Shown here: piece by piece, positions 10,162-20,956 of the stretch
Layout of the letters: every line of letters starts with the position of its first letter
Numbering within the stretch: position 1 is the first letter of the stretch
Origin: Physocladia obscura
Taxonomy: Eukaryota; Chytridiomycota; Chytridiomycetes; Chytridiales; Chytriomycetaceae
Direction: 5' to 3'
DNA length: 37,799 bases
Assembly (NCBI GenBank): GCA_027596945.1
Contig: JADGJH010000045.1
Location: forward strand, 1-37,799
Position numbers and translations under genes: made by a program
Notes under the pieces: generated by a model
Seen by the model: only the letters and a program-made list of their open reading frames with translations
The model's database searches: none
Told to the model about the DNA's origin: nothing

Positions 10162-11318
10162 ATGACCAACATCAAGAGGTCAGTCAAATGAATTTCCCAA
10201 ATCATCTTACCAGGCAATTCAAACAAACATACGAATTGTAAATGGTGACAATATTGGCATGAATATAAAAACAAATATTATAACAATCGTTTCTGCTGGT
10301 GCGGTTACTGAGTAGATTTGCTATTGCGGGGCTTGTTTCCTTTACATGCTTTATACTTTTCATGAGTTGGACGTCGGCACATCATGACAGCTCGCACGAC
10401 GATTTGATGATCTCGAGCAAGGTGTTTAAATTACAGAATCTCACTGTGACGCCATCATTCGAGCAACAGCAACCGCCAATTGTTGCCGTGAAAACACCAG
10501 ATGAGTCTCCTGCGGTGTCCCCGATAATTAAAAACACGGCCCCTGATGCTATTACCTCGAAAGTGTTTTTGGATATACAATATACTCCAAAGGGCGACTC
10601 CGAACCTAAAAAAGTGACGATTGTTATTGGATTATATGGAAATGCTCTTCCCCGAACTACCGTGAGTTACTAGCACTGGTCTGTTTTATTTTATTTTCAA
10701 CTATTTCCTCTCCATTAGGAGAATTTCCGCCAGCTTGCAACTGGGGAAGCCGGTTTTGGTTTCAAGGGGAGTAAATTCCATCGGTGAGTGTAAAAAAAAA
10801 ATCAGCAGTAGCGAAACTAACTGATATATTTATCTCTTTTTCTATAGAATCATTAAAGATTTCATGATTCAGGGCGGAGATTTTACTGAAGGAAATGGAA
10901 CTGGCGGAAAGAGGTTTTTATTCTTTTTTATAGGTATTTTTTTATTGGTTAATGAAAATAATAAACAGTATATATGGGGCGAAATTTGAAGACGAAGGAT
11001 TCATGTTCAAGCATTCGGATCCAGGAATGCTGAGGTATCTCATCGAAAAAAAGAGATATTACACGCATATACAGTTGTTGCCACTAATAAAAAATCTTGA
11101 ATGATAGCATGGCCAACTCTGGAAAAGATACAAATGGTTCGCAATTTTTTATCACCACAGTCAAGACTTCATGGCTGGATGGCCAACATGTTGTTTTTGG
11201 AAAAGTTCTTGAGGGGTTAGAAGAAGTGTTGGAAGGAATCCAGAAAGTTGAAACAGGCCGTAACGATAAACCTGTGCATGATGTTGAAATTTTGAATTGC
11301 GGTGAGCTACCAATGTGA
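10162..11318 (+). CDS. Cyclophilin-type peptidyl-prolyl isomerase with N-terminal membrane anchor
   Basis: Proposed exons are 10162-10178, 10316-10661, 10719-10783, 10848-10913, 10969-11034 and 11108-11318 (256 aa). Exons 2-6 are secure and spell a cyclophilin: [20 protein letters not shown], then [50 protein letters not shown] and [10 protein letters not shown]. The catalytic Arg (FHRII), the FMIQGG stretch, the QFFIT core and the cyclosporin-contact Trp (SWLDG) are all present. Exon 1 is inferred, because no ATG precedes exon 2 in frame close by: ATG at 10162 with a GTCAGT donor joined at 10316 gives [19 protein letters not shown], a plausible signal anchor. The alternative is an internal Met at 10362. 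An extracytoplasmic (ER/secretory) location is likely; there is no HDEL-type tail. Confidence 0.85.
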
Positions 11319-11383
11319 AAAAAAAAATAAGTTCCATTGATTTGGTTTTGGTTTTGGTTTTTTTTTTTTTTTTTGTGAAAAAT

Positions 11384-14051
11384 ATGGAAAACTTGATGGC
11401 GGTGACCATGATGGTGCAAAGCATTGTCAGTGATGTACGACAGGGAAATCAGGATGATCTGACGTGCAACAACAAATTCGCAGCAGTTGCGCAAATGATA
11501 CGGCAGGCAACGACAGTGCCGGAACGCGTTGCAATTGCCGAAGAACTAGTGACTGCGGCATGCAGGGCGATGGCGCGGCGAGTTGAGTTGGGCATAGCAG
11601 AAGCAGATACGCTTGGCGCAAACAATGCCTCTACCAAAAACAAAATAGACGCCAGTACCAAAACTTCCGAAACGAAAAACGCAAAGACCAGTCGAGACAT
11701 TCGCATAACCAGTGCCGCCGCGTTTCAACGTCGAATTTTTAAAACTGTTGGAATACTGGTTGCTGCAGCGGTTGCGCCAATTGGCAATCGTAAACGTAAA
11801 CGATTCGCTCCAAAGTCTTCTTTTCGCAATACTACCGCAGGCAGCAGTAGTAACTACGGTGAAATTAATGATTCAGGTGAAGATGACATTGCAGATGAAA
11901 GAGGCGATGGGGATGATGCTGATAAACAGATACATAATTTGCTTCGCCGATTGCTGATAGCTCAAGACGCAATATCTCCTTTGGCTGTACATATTCTGAC
12001 TGCACTTCCTCACGCTGGTCCAATGATATCGGGCGATAATATTCTTCACCACACACTTCTGAAAAATTTATTTTCGCATAAGGCAATGGCTAGTGATGTG
12101 TTTATGCTCCTGAATCCTCCATTCTTCATTTGGCCGACCAATATCGAAGATGAAAACAGTATCGAAATATCATTGCCGCGGGCGGTTCTAGATGCGATTG
12201 TTTTCTTAGTTCGCGCTGGTTTCACGTCCGTTGCAACATTTTTGGCAACACGCCCCAACCTCGCAAATACGGTTTTATTATCCCTCGACAAACTCGCCCA
12301 AAGAATTCTTTCCGATGACGCTGCCGTTGCCATTTCTGCTATACCATCATTATCTCAACGTATAGCCCTACGCAATATGATTTCGGACGCGAAATTCATT
12401 CTGAAAATTGGTCTTTCTTGCATTCAGCAACAAAAAAACCAACTGCCACAAAAACAACCCAAAAAGCAGCTGGGGAATGTTAAAGTATCGATATCTGATC
12501 AGCTTGAAAAATTAAATGAAATCGAAGCATGTATTCAGTTGAATGTTCCTTCAGTTATCTCATGTGCCCGCATAAATTCCGTAAACTGGCTCGTAATTGA
12601 AACTATTCGTTACTTTTCATCGATCGGGAACTCCAATCTTGTCACAATCGACAACGAAAGAAATACTGTTGTAAAAGATCGCGATATATTTTTGGAGGGC
12701 CCACTCATGTTAATTCCCGATTTGCTACTCCTGTTTGTGGATCAAAATCATCGTATTTTTGCGACAAAATATGCAGTCTCTATACTACTTGGTTTGAACA
12801 ATAGTTTACACGGCAGTGATGATGACGAGAATGATGCTGAGGTTGATGGAGACAACAGCAGTAATGTTAATGAAAGAGGAAATTTCGATGGTATCAGTGA
12901 AATAAGTAGTCAAATTAGTACTCGTATTTCTGGAATGAGCATTTTCGAACCATGCATCATCGCGAGCATCCTGCAATTTTTATTAATTCCTCTTGGGTTT
13001 CCCACTGGCGAAATTAAAAATTTGGGCAATAGCAACTATAATTACACCAGTGGTGCCTGGGAAATAGGAAGGAAGGATTTCTTTATTCCAAGTAAAGAAT
13101 GGAGATGGGTTAAGGATGCATATGATGACTACTATAAAAATTACCTGATAATTTCTTGTTTGAATGAAAACAGTATGGTTGGAATCAAAAGTGAATCCAA
13201 TGAAGAAATTCTAGGAGAAGAAGTGTCAACAAAAGAAGCAGGAGATGGCGAGGAAGCACAGCTGAAAGAAACAAAATTCTATGCGAGTTCGGTACCAGTT
13301 GTGTTTGTTTCAGATGTAGAATCATTTGCACAATTTGAAAAGGCCACAATAGCCTGCAACTGTATTGTATTAGACTGTGAATGGAAGCCAGACTCTTTTA
13401 AATTGATTGGGGAAACTGACAATCCTGCGGCAACCCTTCAAATTGCGTTGTGTCATTTTGTTGGAAATTCAGCGGGAGATGTTCCACAATGCAATTCTGT
13501 GCAAGCTTTTGTGTTGGGACTCAAAGAACTGGATGAGGCTGATGTAGTTCGTGTTGTTGGAGCACTGTTCAAAAGTTGTGGCGTTTTAAAACTTGGTAAA
13601 TGTTTTCAAAGATGGCTTTGCTAAAATTTTAATTTCGCTTGAATATACAACAACGGCAGGCTTCGGATTTCATCAAGAAGATTTTGCCCGCATAAGGCAG
13701 CAATATCCAGCATTTCCGTTGGAAATAAATAATCTGATCGATTTGTCCAAAATTACTACAGCACAAAAAGCACGGGGTTGTTTTGGAAACAAGAAACGCG
13801 TATCACTGGCAGAAGTGGCTCGGAATTACTTGAATGTCGATCTGGAAAAACGAGTTCGCCTGAGTAATTGGGAAATGCGGCCATTAACAAAACGTCAGAT
13901 CGCCTATGCTGCAGCGGATTCCCTTGTGTTGCTGGAGATTTACGTTGAAATAGTTAAGAATGGAGACCTAATTGATGAGAATATAGGAGGCGGCAGTACG
14001 AAGGAGAAGAAGAAAAAGGACAGAAAGGAAAAAGGGAAAAAACATAAATAA
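11384..14051 (+). CDS. 3'-5' exonuclease (DEDDy), EXD3/Mut-7-like
   Basis: Two exons, 11384-13595 and 13660-14051, give 867 aa. A large helical N-terminal region of about 630 residues has no motif I recognise. A DnaQ-like DEDDy exonuclease domain follows. Exo I is VLDCEW (D664, E666). Exo II is LGFGFHQEDF (D745), created exactly at the splice junction. Exo III is YAAAD (Y820, D824). The protein ends in a Lys/Glu-rich tail. Overall length and domain order resemble metazoan EXD3 and nematode Mut-7, though I see no C-terminal Mut7-C domain. A role in RNA 3'-end processing or small-RNA metabolism is inference from the family. A TG/T-rich tract (11344-11374) lies just upstream of the start. Confidence 0.8.
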
Positions 14052-14072
14052 TAGAATATTTTCATTGATTTA

Positions 14073-14812
14073 TTAATAAATTGCAAGAAATTCACGCAAT
14101 ACAGTTAAACGTTCTTTCGCAGACAATACGGACTTCGGCAATGATTCAGTGTTTCCGATAGCAGGAAGTATTTTCGAATCAGGATTTGTGTCATTTTTCT
14201 GATGTTTTGCGAAGAGTGGATCCAAAATTTTGCGTGATAACAGACGTGCAGTTAGAGAAGCGGGCGGTGCCTTGGATTGGGATGTTGTTGCGGCGACTTT
14301 TTCAAGAAAACGGGCTCCGTTAGAAGTTAAATCGGGGTCAGTTAAAGCTTCTTTCGGAAGCCGGATGTGCTCGGCGCCAGTCGCAGAGTCCAGGAAGCGC
14401 ACTTTCCACGTCTTTGCGTCCGTCAGCGATAGTACGCCGGTGCGTTGCAGCTGCTTAGGCAGTGGCGGCATCAGTCCCGCCTGTGTGCGAGTATAGAACT
14501 CAGTCTCTATGCATACAACTACACTGTCCATCGCAAACACTCACACTGCCCATTACGCACACAAAAATGACGCACCTTTTCTAGCAGCCACGCCACGCGG
14601 TCTGTTGGCTGCGCACCCACACCCAGCCAGTATTTGATACGCGCATAGTCCAGCTCAATGTGTTTCGTTTTAGAAGCATCTGGGACTGGGTTGTACGTGC
14701 CGACGCGTTCAAGGTGCCGACCGTCACGCGGTGCACGTGCGTTGGCGACTACCACGCCGTAGAACGGATTGTTGCGCACACCCCACCGTGCAAGTCGAAT
14801 CTTGACAACCAT
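14073..14812 (-). CDS. MRPS16: Mitochondrial small-subunit ribosomal protein bS16m
   Basis: Two exons, 14812-14576 and 14480-14073, give 214 aa. The N-terminal 85 residues are a full bS16 domain: MVVKIRLARWG, FYGVVVANARAPRDGRHLER, VGTYNPVPD, then the DRVAWLLEKAGLMPPLPKQ-type end assembled across the intron. The start is set at the MVVKIRLAR methionine because bacterial and mitochondrial S16 begin there. About 120 extra C-terminal residues follow, a common feature of fungal mitoribosomal proteins; they have no motif I know. No separate targeting peptide is evident; S16 N-termini often carry targeting information themselves. It is tail-to-tail with the exonuclease gene, 21 bp apart. Confidence 0.9.
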
Positions 14813-14851
14813 TCTTTTTTTCTTTTTTCTGTTTCCCTTCAAAATAGTCAA

Positions 14852-17635
14852 TCATTCACCAATTTCTTTCAGTAGTGCCATGAAATTACTCAGTGATTCA
14901 TCCACGGCTCGCAACATCTGTGTTGTGCCAATACTAGCTGCGTCATCGTTTCCTTCTCCATGGACATTCAATGTGCTGCTTGACATTCCTAAATACTCCG
15001 ATAATATTTCTGCCATTGTTTCCTGATTCATGTCAGCCGTTTGCTTGCTTGTTTTTGCTTGAAGAAATGCTTCCACAGTATCTTTCACTGCTTTATACTA
15101 GTTTGTATAAAGTAAAATGAAAATAAAATAACGTACCGGCAATTGTTATTTCAGAATAATTTCTTTGATTTCTTGTCGCTTTCATGCTTGTTCCGGAAAT
15201 CTCAATTTGTTCGTATTCGTACAACTGGTGATCTTTTTCATCTTCTTTCATCTTATCCTCTTCATTTTGTTGAATAAACAAGTCCAAATCTGCAGCAAGT
15301 TTTTCAATGCTGTTCAGGACATTCCCAGTCAGCTGAAAATTTTTATGCTGATTATCTACTTCCCCCTTTTCTGATAAATTTCGAGCACTTTTGTGGTTAT
15401 CAATTATGAATTTAGAATCACTTTGTATAATTTCTTTTGCATCTGTTTCTTTCTCCTTCTGGTCTTTTGAGTTCATTGAACAATAATTTTGAACAATATT
15501 AACTGATTCTGCCATATTTTTTGCAGCTTTTGCATCTCCGCCACTACCATTTCGTGCCAAATCGCGTTTATCAGAAAAATTTCGTTTTGATTCAAACTCT
15601 TTTTTTTGACCAAGCAAAGCTCTTTGTACGGGCAATAAATTTGTGTCGCCAGTTGTATAAAGTTGATTTTTTTCGCGAGATACCGGAAGACTTGCTGATG
15701 CTATTTGTGTTTGTTCGAAATTTGCCCGTCGGTAATTCATCAAATCAGAATCCAGTTTACTATTTTCGGCTTCAAATAACCGGCGTTTAAGTTCCTGATT
15801 CTCATTCCAGAGTTTTTCCTCTCTGGAGCTTGAAGCACCTGACACATATTTTGGTAGCGGCAAAAGTATTGTTGATGATATTCGTGAATTATTTGATGAA
15901 TTGCAATTGCTACTGGCTGAGCTACCAGCAATTTCAATTTTTTTCAAGTAATTTTTTTTTCTGGGAAACATTTGTTCAACCTTGTACGCAATTAGATCAA
16001 TGTCTGATTTGGATACTGATTGTTCAATATTGTCATCGCAAGAAATTTGTAAATCTTCAATTTTTAATGACTGCAATTGTCTTCTCTTTTGTTGTTGCGT
16101 TACGGCATTTTTAGGTTTCAAGTCCGTGAATTTATCGCCATAATCATTATTATTACTGCTATTCTCATTATTATCTTTGATCCAAAGTGTCGTAGGTATT
16201 TTTGTTGTTTTCGGAATTAGTTTTTGTTTTGTGATCTTTGTCGCCCTTAACTTGTTCTGAAGTAAATTACAGATTCATAAATTAATCTATTAATATTTGT
16301 AAATTCATTGATTATTACCTCTCCTTTTGCCTTTGGAATTCTCATTGCTGCCGCTTCTTCAACTTCCTCCCATTTTCGTCTTTTTCGTCTAATTTCATTT
16401 TCGGCATCTTTTGTTGAGGCAAATGTTTGTTTTTTGATGGAACTTGACGTATGTCTCCTCAAATGATTCAAAACATTTGCACGACGAATTGCTGAGCGAA
16501 CTGTTTCGTAAGGCCCAGACGAAACTGTCGTTGTCAATGTGCTGTGGAAAGTGGATTCGAGAGGATGTGATTCAGGAAGCCATTCAATTGGCTGAGGTCG
16601 ATCCCTCTAATTTTTCTGATCAGTCTATATGCAATAGCAAGAATAAAAATTATATTGTGCTGGTTCGCAAGGAAAATATGAAGGTACATGTGTTTTCAGT
16701 TTCACTTTGATCACCAACCGTTTTGTCTTTCAACTTTGCTAATTTACAGTCAAATTGTGTTCCACCGGCAGCTGTGAGCTTTCGATTCATATTAACTTGA
16801 AGAAGAGACGTAATAATTCGCAGGAGAATCGCATCTGCCCATATATTTAATAAATAAACAACAGAATAATCAATTATAATTACCCAGATTATTATTTCTT
16901 AAATCCACTATCACAAGCTCTCCGTTCAATCGCACAATTTGTTCAACAATTCGACCGCCAGCATCGCTGATATCATTGTATTGTGCGTCGATGGCAAGTA
17001 TTCCAATCTCCTCAGAAAGACCTTCCATAAGAATTTCAAGTCCCTTATCCCCTAAATTATTACAGCACAAATTTAAACGCCGGATGGGTGTTGGTGTTCC
17101 CAACGGGACATCCAGCGTTGGCCCTGACATTTTTGCTTTGTAAATATCGGAAGTATGATATCCTTCTCGCATTGGATCCAACGGATGGGCGCGCAACGTT
17201 GTTATCCATTGAGCAGCTTGTCTTTGAATTGCTTGACTCTGTTTCGATTATGAGTTTATATGTTGCTGATTTGAGATCCATACTTTTATCAAATTACTGA
17301 GAAACTCTGCCCCTTTTGGTGTTATTTGACAAGCCGAAAAATTTATATTACACAGTGATTTTGCAGCTTTAATTCCTGGTATTATTGCTGTTTTTTTGTT
17401 TTTTTTTAATTTAATTTTTTTTTGTAGAAGTGTCACACTCAACTAAAAAGGCCATCATCTCCAATATTTGAACGTGCAAGGGAGAGCTCACGGAGAGTTT
17501 CATTGCACGCTAATCCTCGTTGCAAGATATCCAAATTTTTTGGAGTTAAATAAATTCCCGCAATTTCAAGCATCGAGATTTTCAAGGAACGAATAAGGCA
17601 ATCTTTTACAGATCTAAAATAAACAATTTTTTCCT

Positions 17636-17683
<48 letters not shown>

Positions 17684-18317
17684 GCAATAATAATAAGCAA
17701 TAATAATAAGCAATAAACAATAAAGCATGTATACCCAATCAATTTCGGAGCAACGCGGCTCATTCTAACCTGCCCAGCACCACGCGTAATTTTATCTTTT
17801 CGACGTAACGCTTCAGGGAGTCCACGCGCCATTGCATAGTTTAATTTTGTGTTTTTGTTGGTAACGATGGAGGATGTGTCGTCACAAGTTTCGTCAGAGC
17901 CGCAAGTTCGGCCTTCTCCAGCAAAGCTCATAATGTGACCACTTCGGAATACCACAGCCATATCACTCTCTTCGCTGTATGGAATTCCTAGATAAACAAA
18001 TCAATAATAAATTCAAAAATTCGCAGAAAAAGGTTACCTTGCATTCCAGGACCGAGGTTGGATCGCAACCGAATCTCTTTCAAATCATTGTTCACGCGTA
18101 AAGCCTTCATAAGTGGTTCCCAGTCTTCTTCACGTTTTATACTGTCCACGTCGATATGCAGCTGTCTATTCAATTCAAGTGCAGGTGATATTACTTGTGC
18201 AAGAATTGGCGCCTGGCGATTGAGGCATGCTTGGAAATACGATTGGCCAAACGGTGTTGACCCACCACCATCTAGTTTCAGTAGATTTAAATACTTATAT
18301 AAGAAAAAGTCATTCGT
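14852..18317 (-). CDS. CEP78: CEP78-like centrosomal leucine-rich-repeat protein
   Basis: Nine exons read in frame: about 18317-18038, 17987-17735, 17613-17444, 17387-17284, 17238-16884, 16834-16748, 16524-16319, 16256-15137 and 15087-14852 (about 936 aa). The N-terminus DFFLYKYLNLL, QACLNRQAPIL and DWEPLMKAL resembles CEP78. It is followed by LRRs: LRELSLARSNIGDDGL, SLCNINFSACQITPKGAEFL, IRRLNLCCNNLGDKGL, and LVIVDLRNNNL. A coiled-coil heptad region (LWNENQELKRRLFEAEN) lies in exon 8 and a short helical C-terminus follows. CEP78 acts at centrioles/basal bodies with the EDD-DYRK2-VPRBP ligase in animals; presence in a zoosporic fungus fits flagellar assembly. No ATG heads exon 1; 18317 is an ACG just after a stop (see findings). 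Intron 2 contains a long AAT microsatellite, and intron 6 is unusually long (223 nt). Confidence 0.75.
17641..17700. repeat. AAT trinucleotide microsatellite in a CEP78 intron
   Basis: About 14 AAT units are followed by three copies of an AGCAATAATAAT-like variant, lying wholly inside the 121-nt intron 17614-17734 of the CEP78-like gene. It is likely length-polymorphic. Confidence 0.9.
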
Positions 18318-18400
18318 TTTTCACCCAATATTTTATGTCGATGACATGACATTTTATATTTTAAGTTTTTATTTTTAATTTTTTTTATGAACATTAAATA

Positions 18401-19704
18401 TCAAATGGTTTTTTTAGATTCGTATTCATGATGTGCTTCAGTATTGCTATATGCGAATTCCTCATGACTGAGTTCTTTTGAGCTATTGGATTCTTGGAAA
18501 GCCTTTTTTGACTCAGCCACAAACCTGATAAAAAAAGAAAAAAAGTGAACAAGAGAATAAAGGTGAAGAGACTAAAATAAGCAAACCATTTAACTGAAGC
18601 AAACAAACAAAATGAAATAATCAACAAAAAGACTACATGGAAATTTCCTCCAGTAACAATCAAAAGCCCAAACAAGCACAGAAAAAGAGAGTAAAAGCAT
18701 ATATCCATCACTAGAATCACTTTTGAATTGATTCCTGGCGTAAAAACTGAAAGCCAAACTTCTTCCAGCAAATTTGTGGCTTCAGGAAGATCAAGTTGCT
18801 TATAAATGCTCTCTTCTTCATTTGCCGCTATTTTGCGGTTTGTAATGGTTGAAAATTCACAAGGATCATTTGCATAACCGTCTTGGTTTTCAATTACTCC
18901 TTCGTCTTCAACATTTTCGTCTTTTGATCTGAATTCAGAATCTGATCCAATCAATGCAAGAAAGCCACTGAATATGTTGGTGCTATCAACATTTTCTGGA
19001 ATATAGTCGATATTTAACGCGTCATTGTCGTTGGTACTGTTGTAATCATCGATGTCTCCTTCAAACTCCTCCTCATCTTCATCTTCATATCCCCCAATTT
19101 CATTCTTAGCTGAGCTTTCGAGAACACCGCCGTTGTCATCTGAAGATAATTCAAGATCCAAAGAGTCGCCGCGAGGCATATAATCTGTAGAGTCAACTGG
19201 ATTGTGTGAAGAATTTTCAACTGTCGACGGGACACCGGCAGATGCGATACTTGGGTTTGATGACTCAACAATATCAAAGGAGTCAGTCGAGACTGTTGGA
19301 AAAGACTCGGACGGCACCGTCGAATCAGCGTCAGTATCAATACGGGTATCGGCATCAGCAGTTACGCCAGTATGAGCATCAAATCTACCTTCAGTGTCCG
19401 AATGCGGTACTAGCTGCTGTGGCGGTTCCGCAGCAGACGCAACAGCAAAAGAATCCGCAAGAGTATTATCGATGGTATCAGTACTACTGATATTGTTTTG
19501 GGAAGGTAGAGTGGGTGGTTTTGCAGACGAGTTTGTTAGCAAGTATGGTGATGAGTGTGCAGTTGCTGCTGCAATTTCAAAGCCAGCATTCGGATTGTTA
19601 ACTTCACAAAGAGTCGGTAAAATATCTGTTGAAATCGAGTTAATGCTGTTGCTTCTGCTCGCGCGCCGAATTGTTTCTTGTGTTCGATCGATAAATCCGT
19701 CCAT
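18401..19704 (-). CDS. PKR1: PKR1-domain protein (V-ATPase assembly factor) with long acidic N-terminus
   Basis: Two exons, 19704-18587 and 18524-18401, give 413 aa. The C-terminal 100 residues match yeast Pkr1, an ER protein needed for V-ATPase Vo assembly: LEEVWLSVFTPGINSK, two hydrophobic helices (CFYSLFLCLFGLLIV and FHVVFLLIISFCLF), then SVKWFVAESKKAFQES. The last motif appears only when a 62-nt intron (donor GTTTGC) is removed; the unspliced frame continues to a stop at 18394 and would lose it. Yeast Pkr1 is only about 120 aa; here about 310 residues of Ser/Thr/Asp/Glu-rich sequence precede the domain, continuous in the same frame. The start is taken as the ATG at 19704; its start codon is only 20 bp from the divergent ATG at 19725. 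Confidence 0.78.
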
Positions 19705-19724
19705 TTTTTTTTCCTCACCCACAG

Positions 19725-20936
19725 ATGACAAACATCAGACTTTTGACCCTGACAAATTCCCAGAGCAAGACAACTCACAATGAATTGCATGAATTATTAT
19801 TACTTTCAGCAAAAACTTGTTTCAGTGCTCCGCCTTCCCCTTCTTTGCTGCTCTCCTTCAATTCCTCAAAGTCAAAATTCGATTCATGCCAAAGAAGTGA
19901 AATAGACCAATTGAAAGGCCGCTGCTTGGAATATGAACTACCTCTTGGATCAATGTTAGCACTTGCAAAAACTCGTATCAGACATTTGGTAAACTTATTG
20001 CAAAAAGATGTTACGAAAGCAGAGGAAGAGGGCGAAATGTCTTCAATAAAAAATTTTCAGCAGTCTGATCCAGTGACAAATTTCAGCGCTCGCAGCAAAC
20101 GAAGGTGGCACACTAAAAGTAAAGAGGCCACACTTTCAGAAAATGACTATTACAACGATACAGATTCAGATACAAATATTTCATGGACAATAATAACTTC
20201 AGGCGAGTGCATTGAAACTCAAAACCAATGGTGGTATGCCTTTTGTTTTGAAAATGACTTGCTTGGGGAACGAAAAGAAACTCATGATGGAGCTGATGTT
20301 CGGCAAACAACGCCAACAATATTTGACAGCAATGAAATTATATCTTCTAAAATCCCTATCGTTACCTCATTTGCAAAACCAATCTGGCTACAAGGTATGC
20401 AGTGGACAAATGGAGTTAAAACTTTGGTTTTGGGAACAGATGACGAAATTGTTTCCACGTCTTACGATTTGAAGGCAAAGCCAAATCATTGGCAATTTCG
20501 AATCCATGAAAGCAATAATCTTTTAGAGAAAGTGCAAAATATTCGAAGTCAGCATCGCTTATGGAGAACGTACCGTGACAAAGAAAAAAGGGTGCATTTT
20601 TTACCTATTACAATGGACAAGGCTGAGTGGGATCTTGTTCACAATATTGAATCTACAGCACTCGGAAAAGGTTGGCAGGAATGGGTGGAGTTTGTTTCGA
20701 ATTATTCCATGGGAGGATTGGATGAAGAAAATTTGGCCAAGAAAATGAAGGAGGAGACACTTTTTGCGAGAGCATTACAAGAGTTGCAAAGACATCATTC
20801 TCGTGACAAGTTGGAACAGCGCTATCGTGGGGTAAAATCGCTGAGTTTGAATCGGATTAATGACCAGAAATATTTTGCACAAGTGTGGAAAGCATCCGTC
20901 ACTCGCCATCCATTTTTTTCATCAAGTGTTTTTTGA
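19725..20936 (+). CDS. Hypothetical protein, unrecognised
   Basis: Intronless open frame of 403 residues starting at ATG 19725. I recognise no family. It is mixed alpha/beta-like and soluble, with several Trp-rich stretches (ISWTIITSGE, QNQWWYAFCFEND, IWLQGMQWTNGVKTLVLG, NHWQFRIHE, LWRTYRD, GWQEWVEF), and a charged helical C-terminus (EENLAKKMKEETLFARALQEL). The regular Trp spacing in the middle suggests a beta-sheet domain. It is head-to-head with the PKR1-domain gene, with start codons 20 bp apart, and 20 bp upstream of the PH-domain gene in the same direction. Codon content is like its neighbours, so it is probably a real gene. Confidence 0.55.
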   Translation: MTNIRLLTLTNSQSKTTHNELHELLLLSAKTCFSAPPSPSLLLSFNSSKSKFDSCQRSEIDQLKGRCLEYELPLGSMLALAKTRIRHLVNLLQKDVTKAEEEGEMSSIKNFQQSDPVTNFSARSKRRWHTKSKEATLSENDYYNDTDSDTNISWTIITSGECIETQNQWWYAFCFENDLLGERKETHDGADVRQTTPTIFDSNEIISSKIPIVTSFAKPIWLQGMQWTNGVKTLVLGTDDEIVSTSYDLKAKPNHWQFRIHESNNLLEKVQNIRSQHRLWRTYRDKEKRVHFLPITMDKAEWDLVHNIESTALGKGWQEWVEFVSNYSMGGLDEENLAKKMKEETLFARALQELQRHHSRDKLEQRYRGVKSLSLNRINDQKYFAQVWKASVTRHPFFSSSVF

Positions 20937-20956
20937 TTACAATTTTTGAAATTCAA

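Noticed and set aside
17641..17700. Regular repeat considered as a CRISPR-like or satellite array
   Set aside because: It is a simple AAT microsatellite with no spacers, within an intron of a eukaryotic gene.
18394..18586. Unspliced C-terminus of the PKR1-domain gene ending at 18394
   Set aside because: Removing the intron 18525-18586 restores the family motif KWFVAESKKA, so the read-through tail is an artefact.
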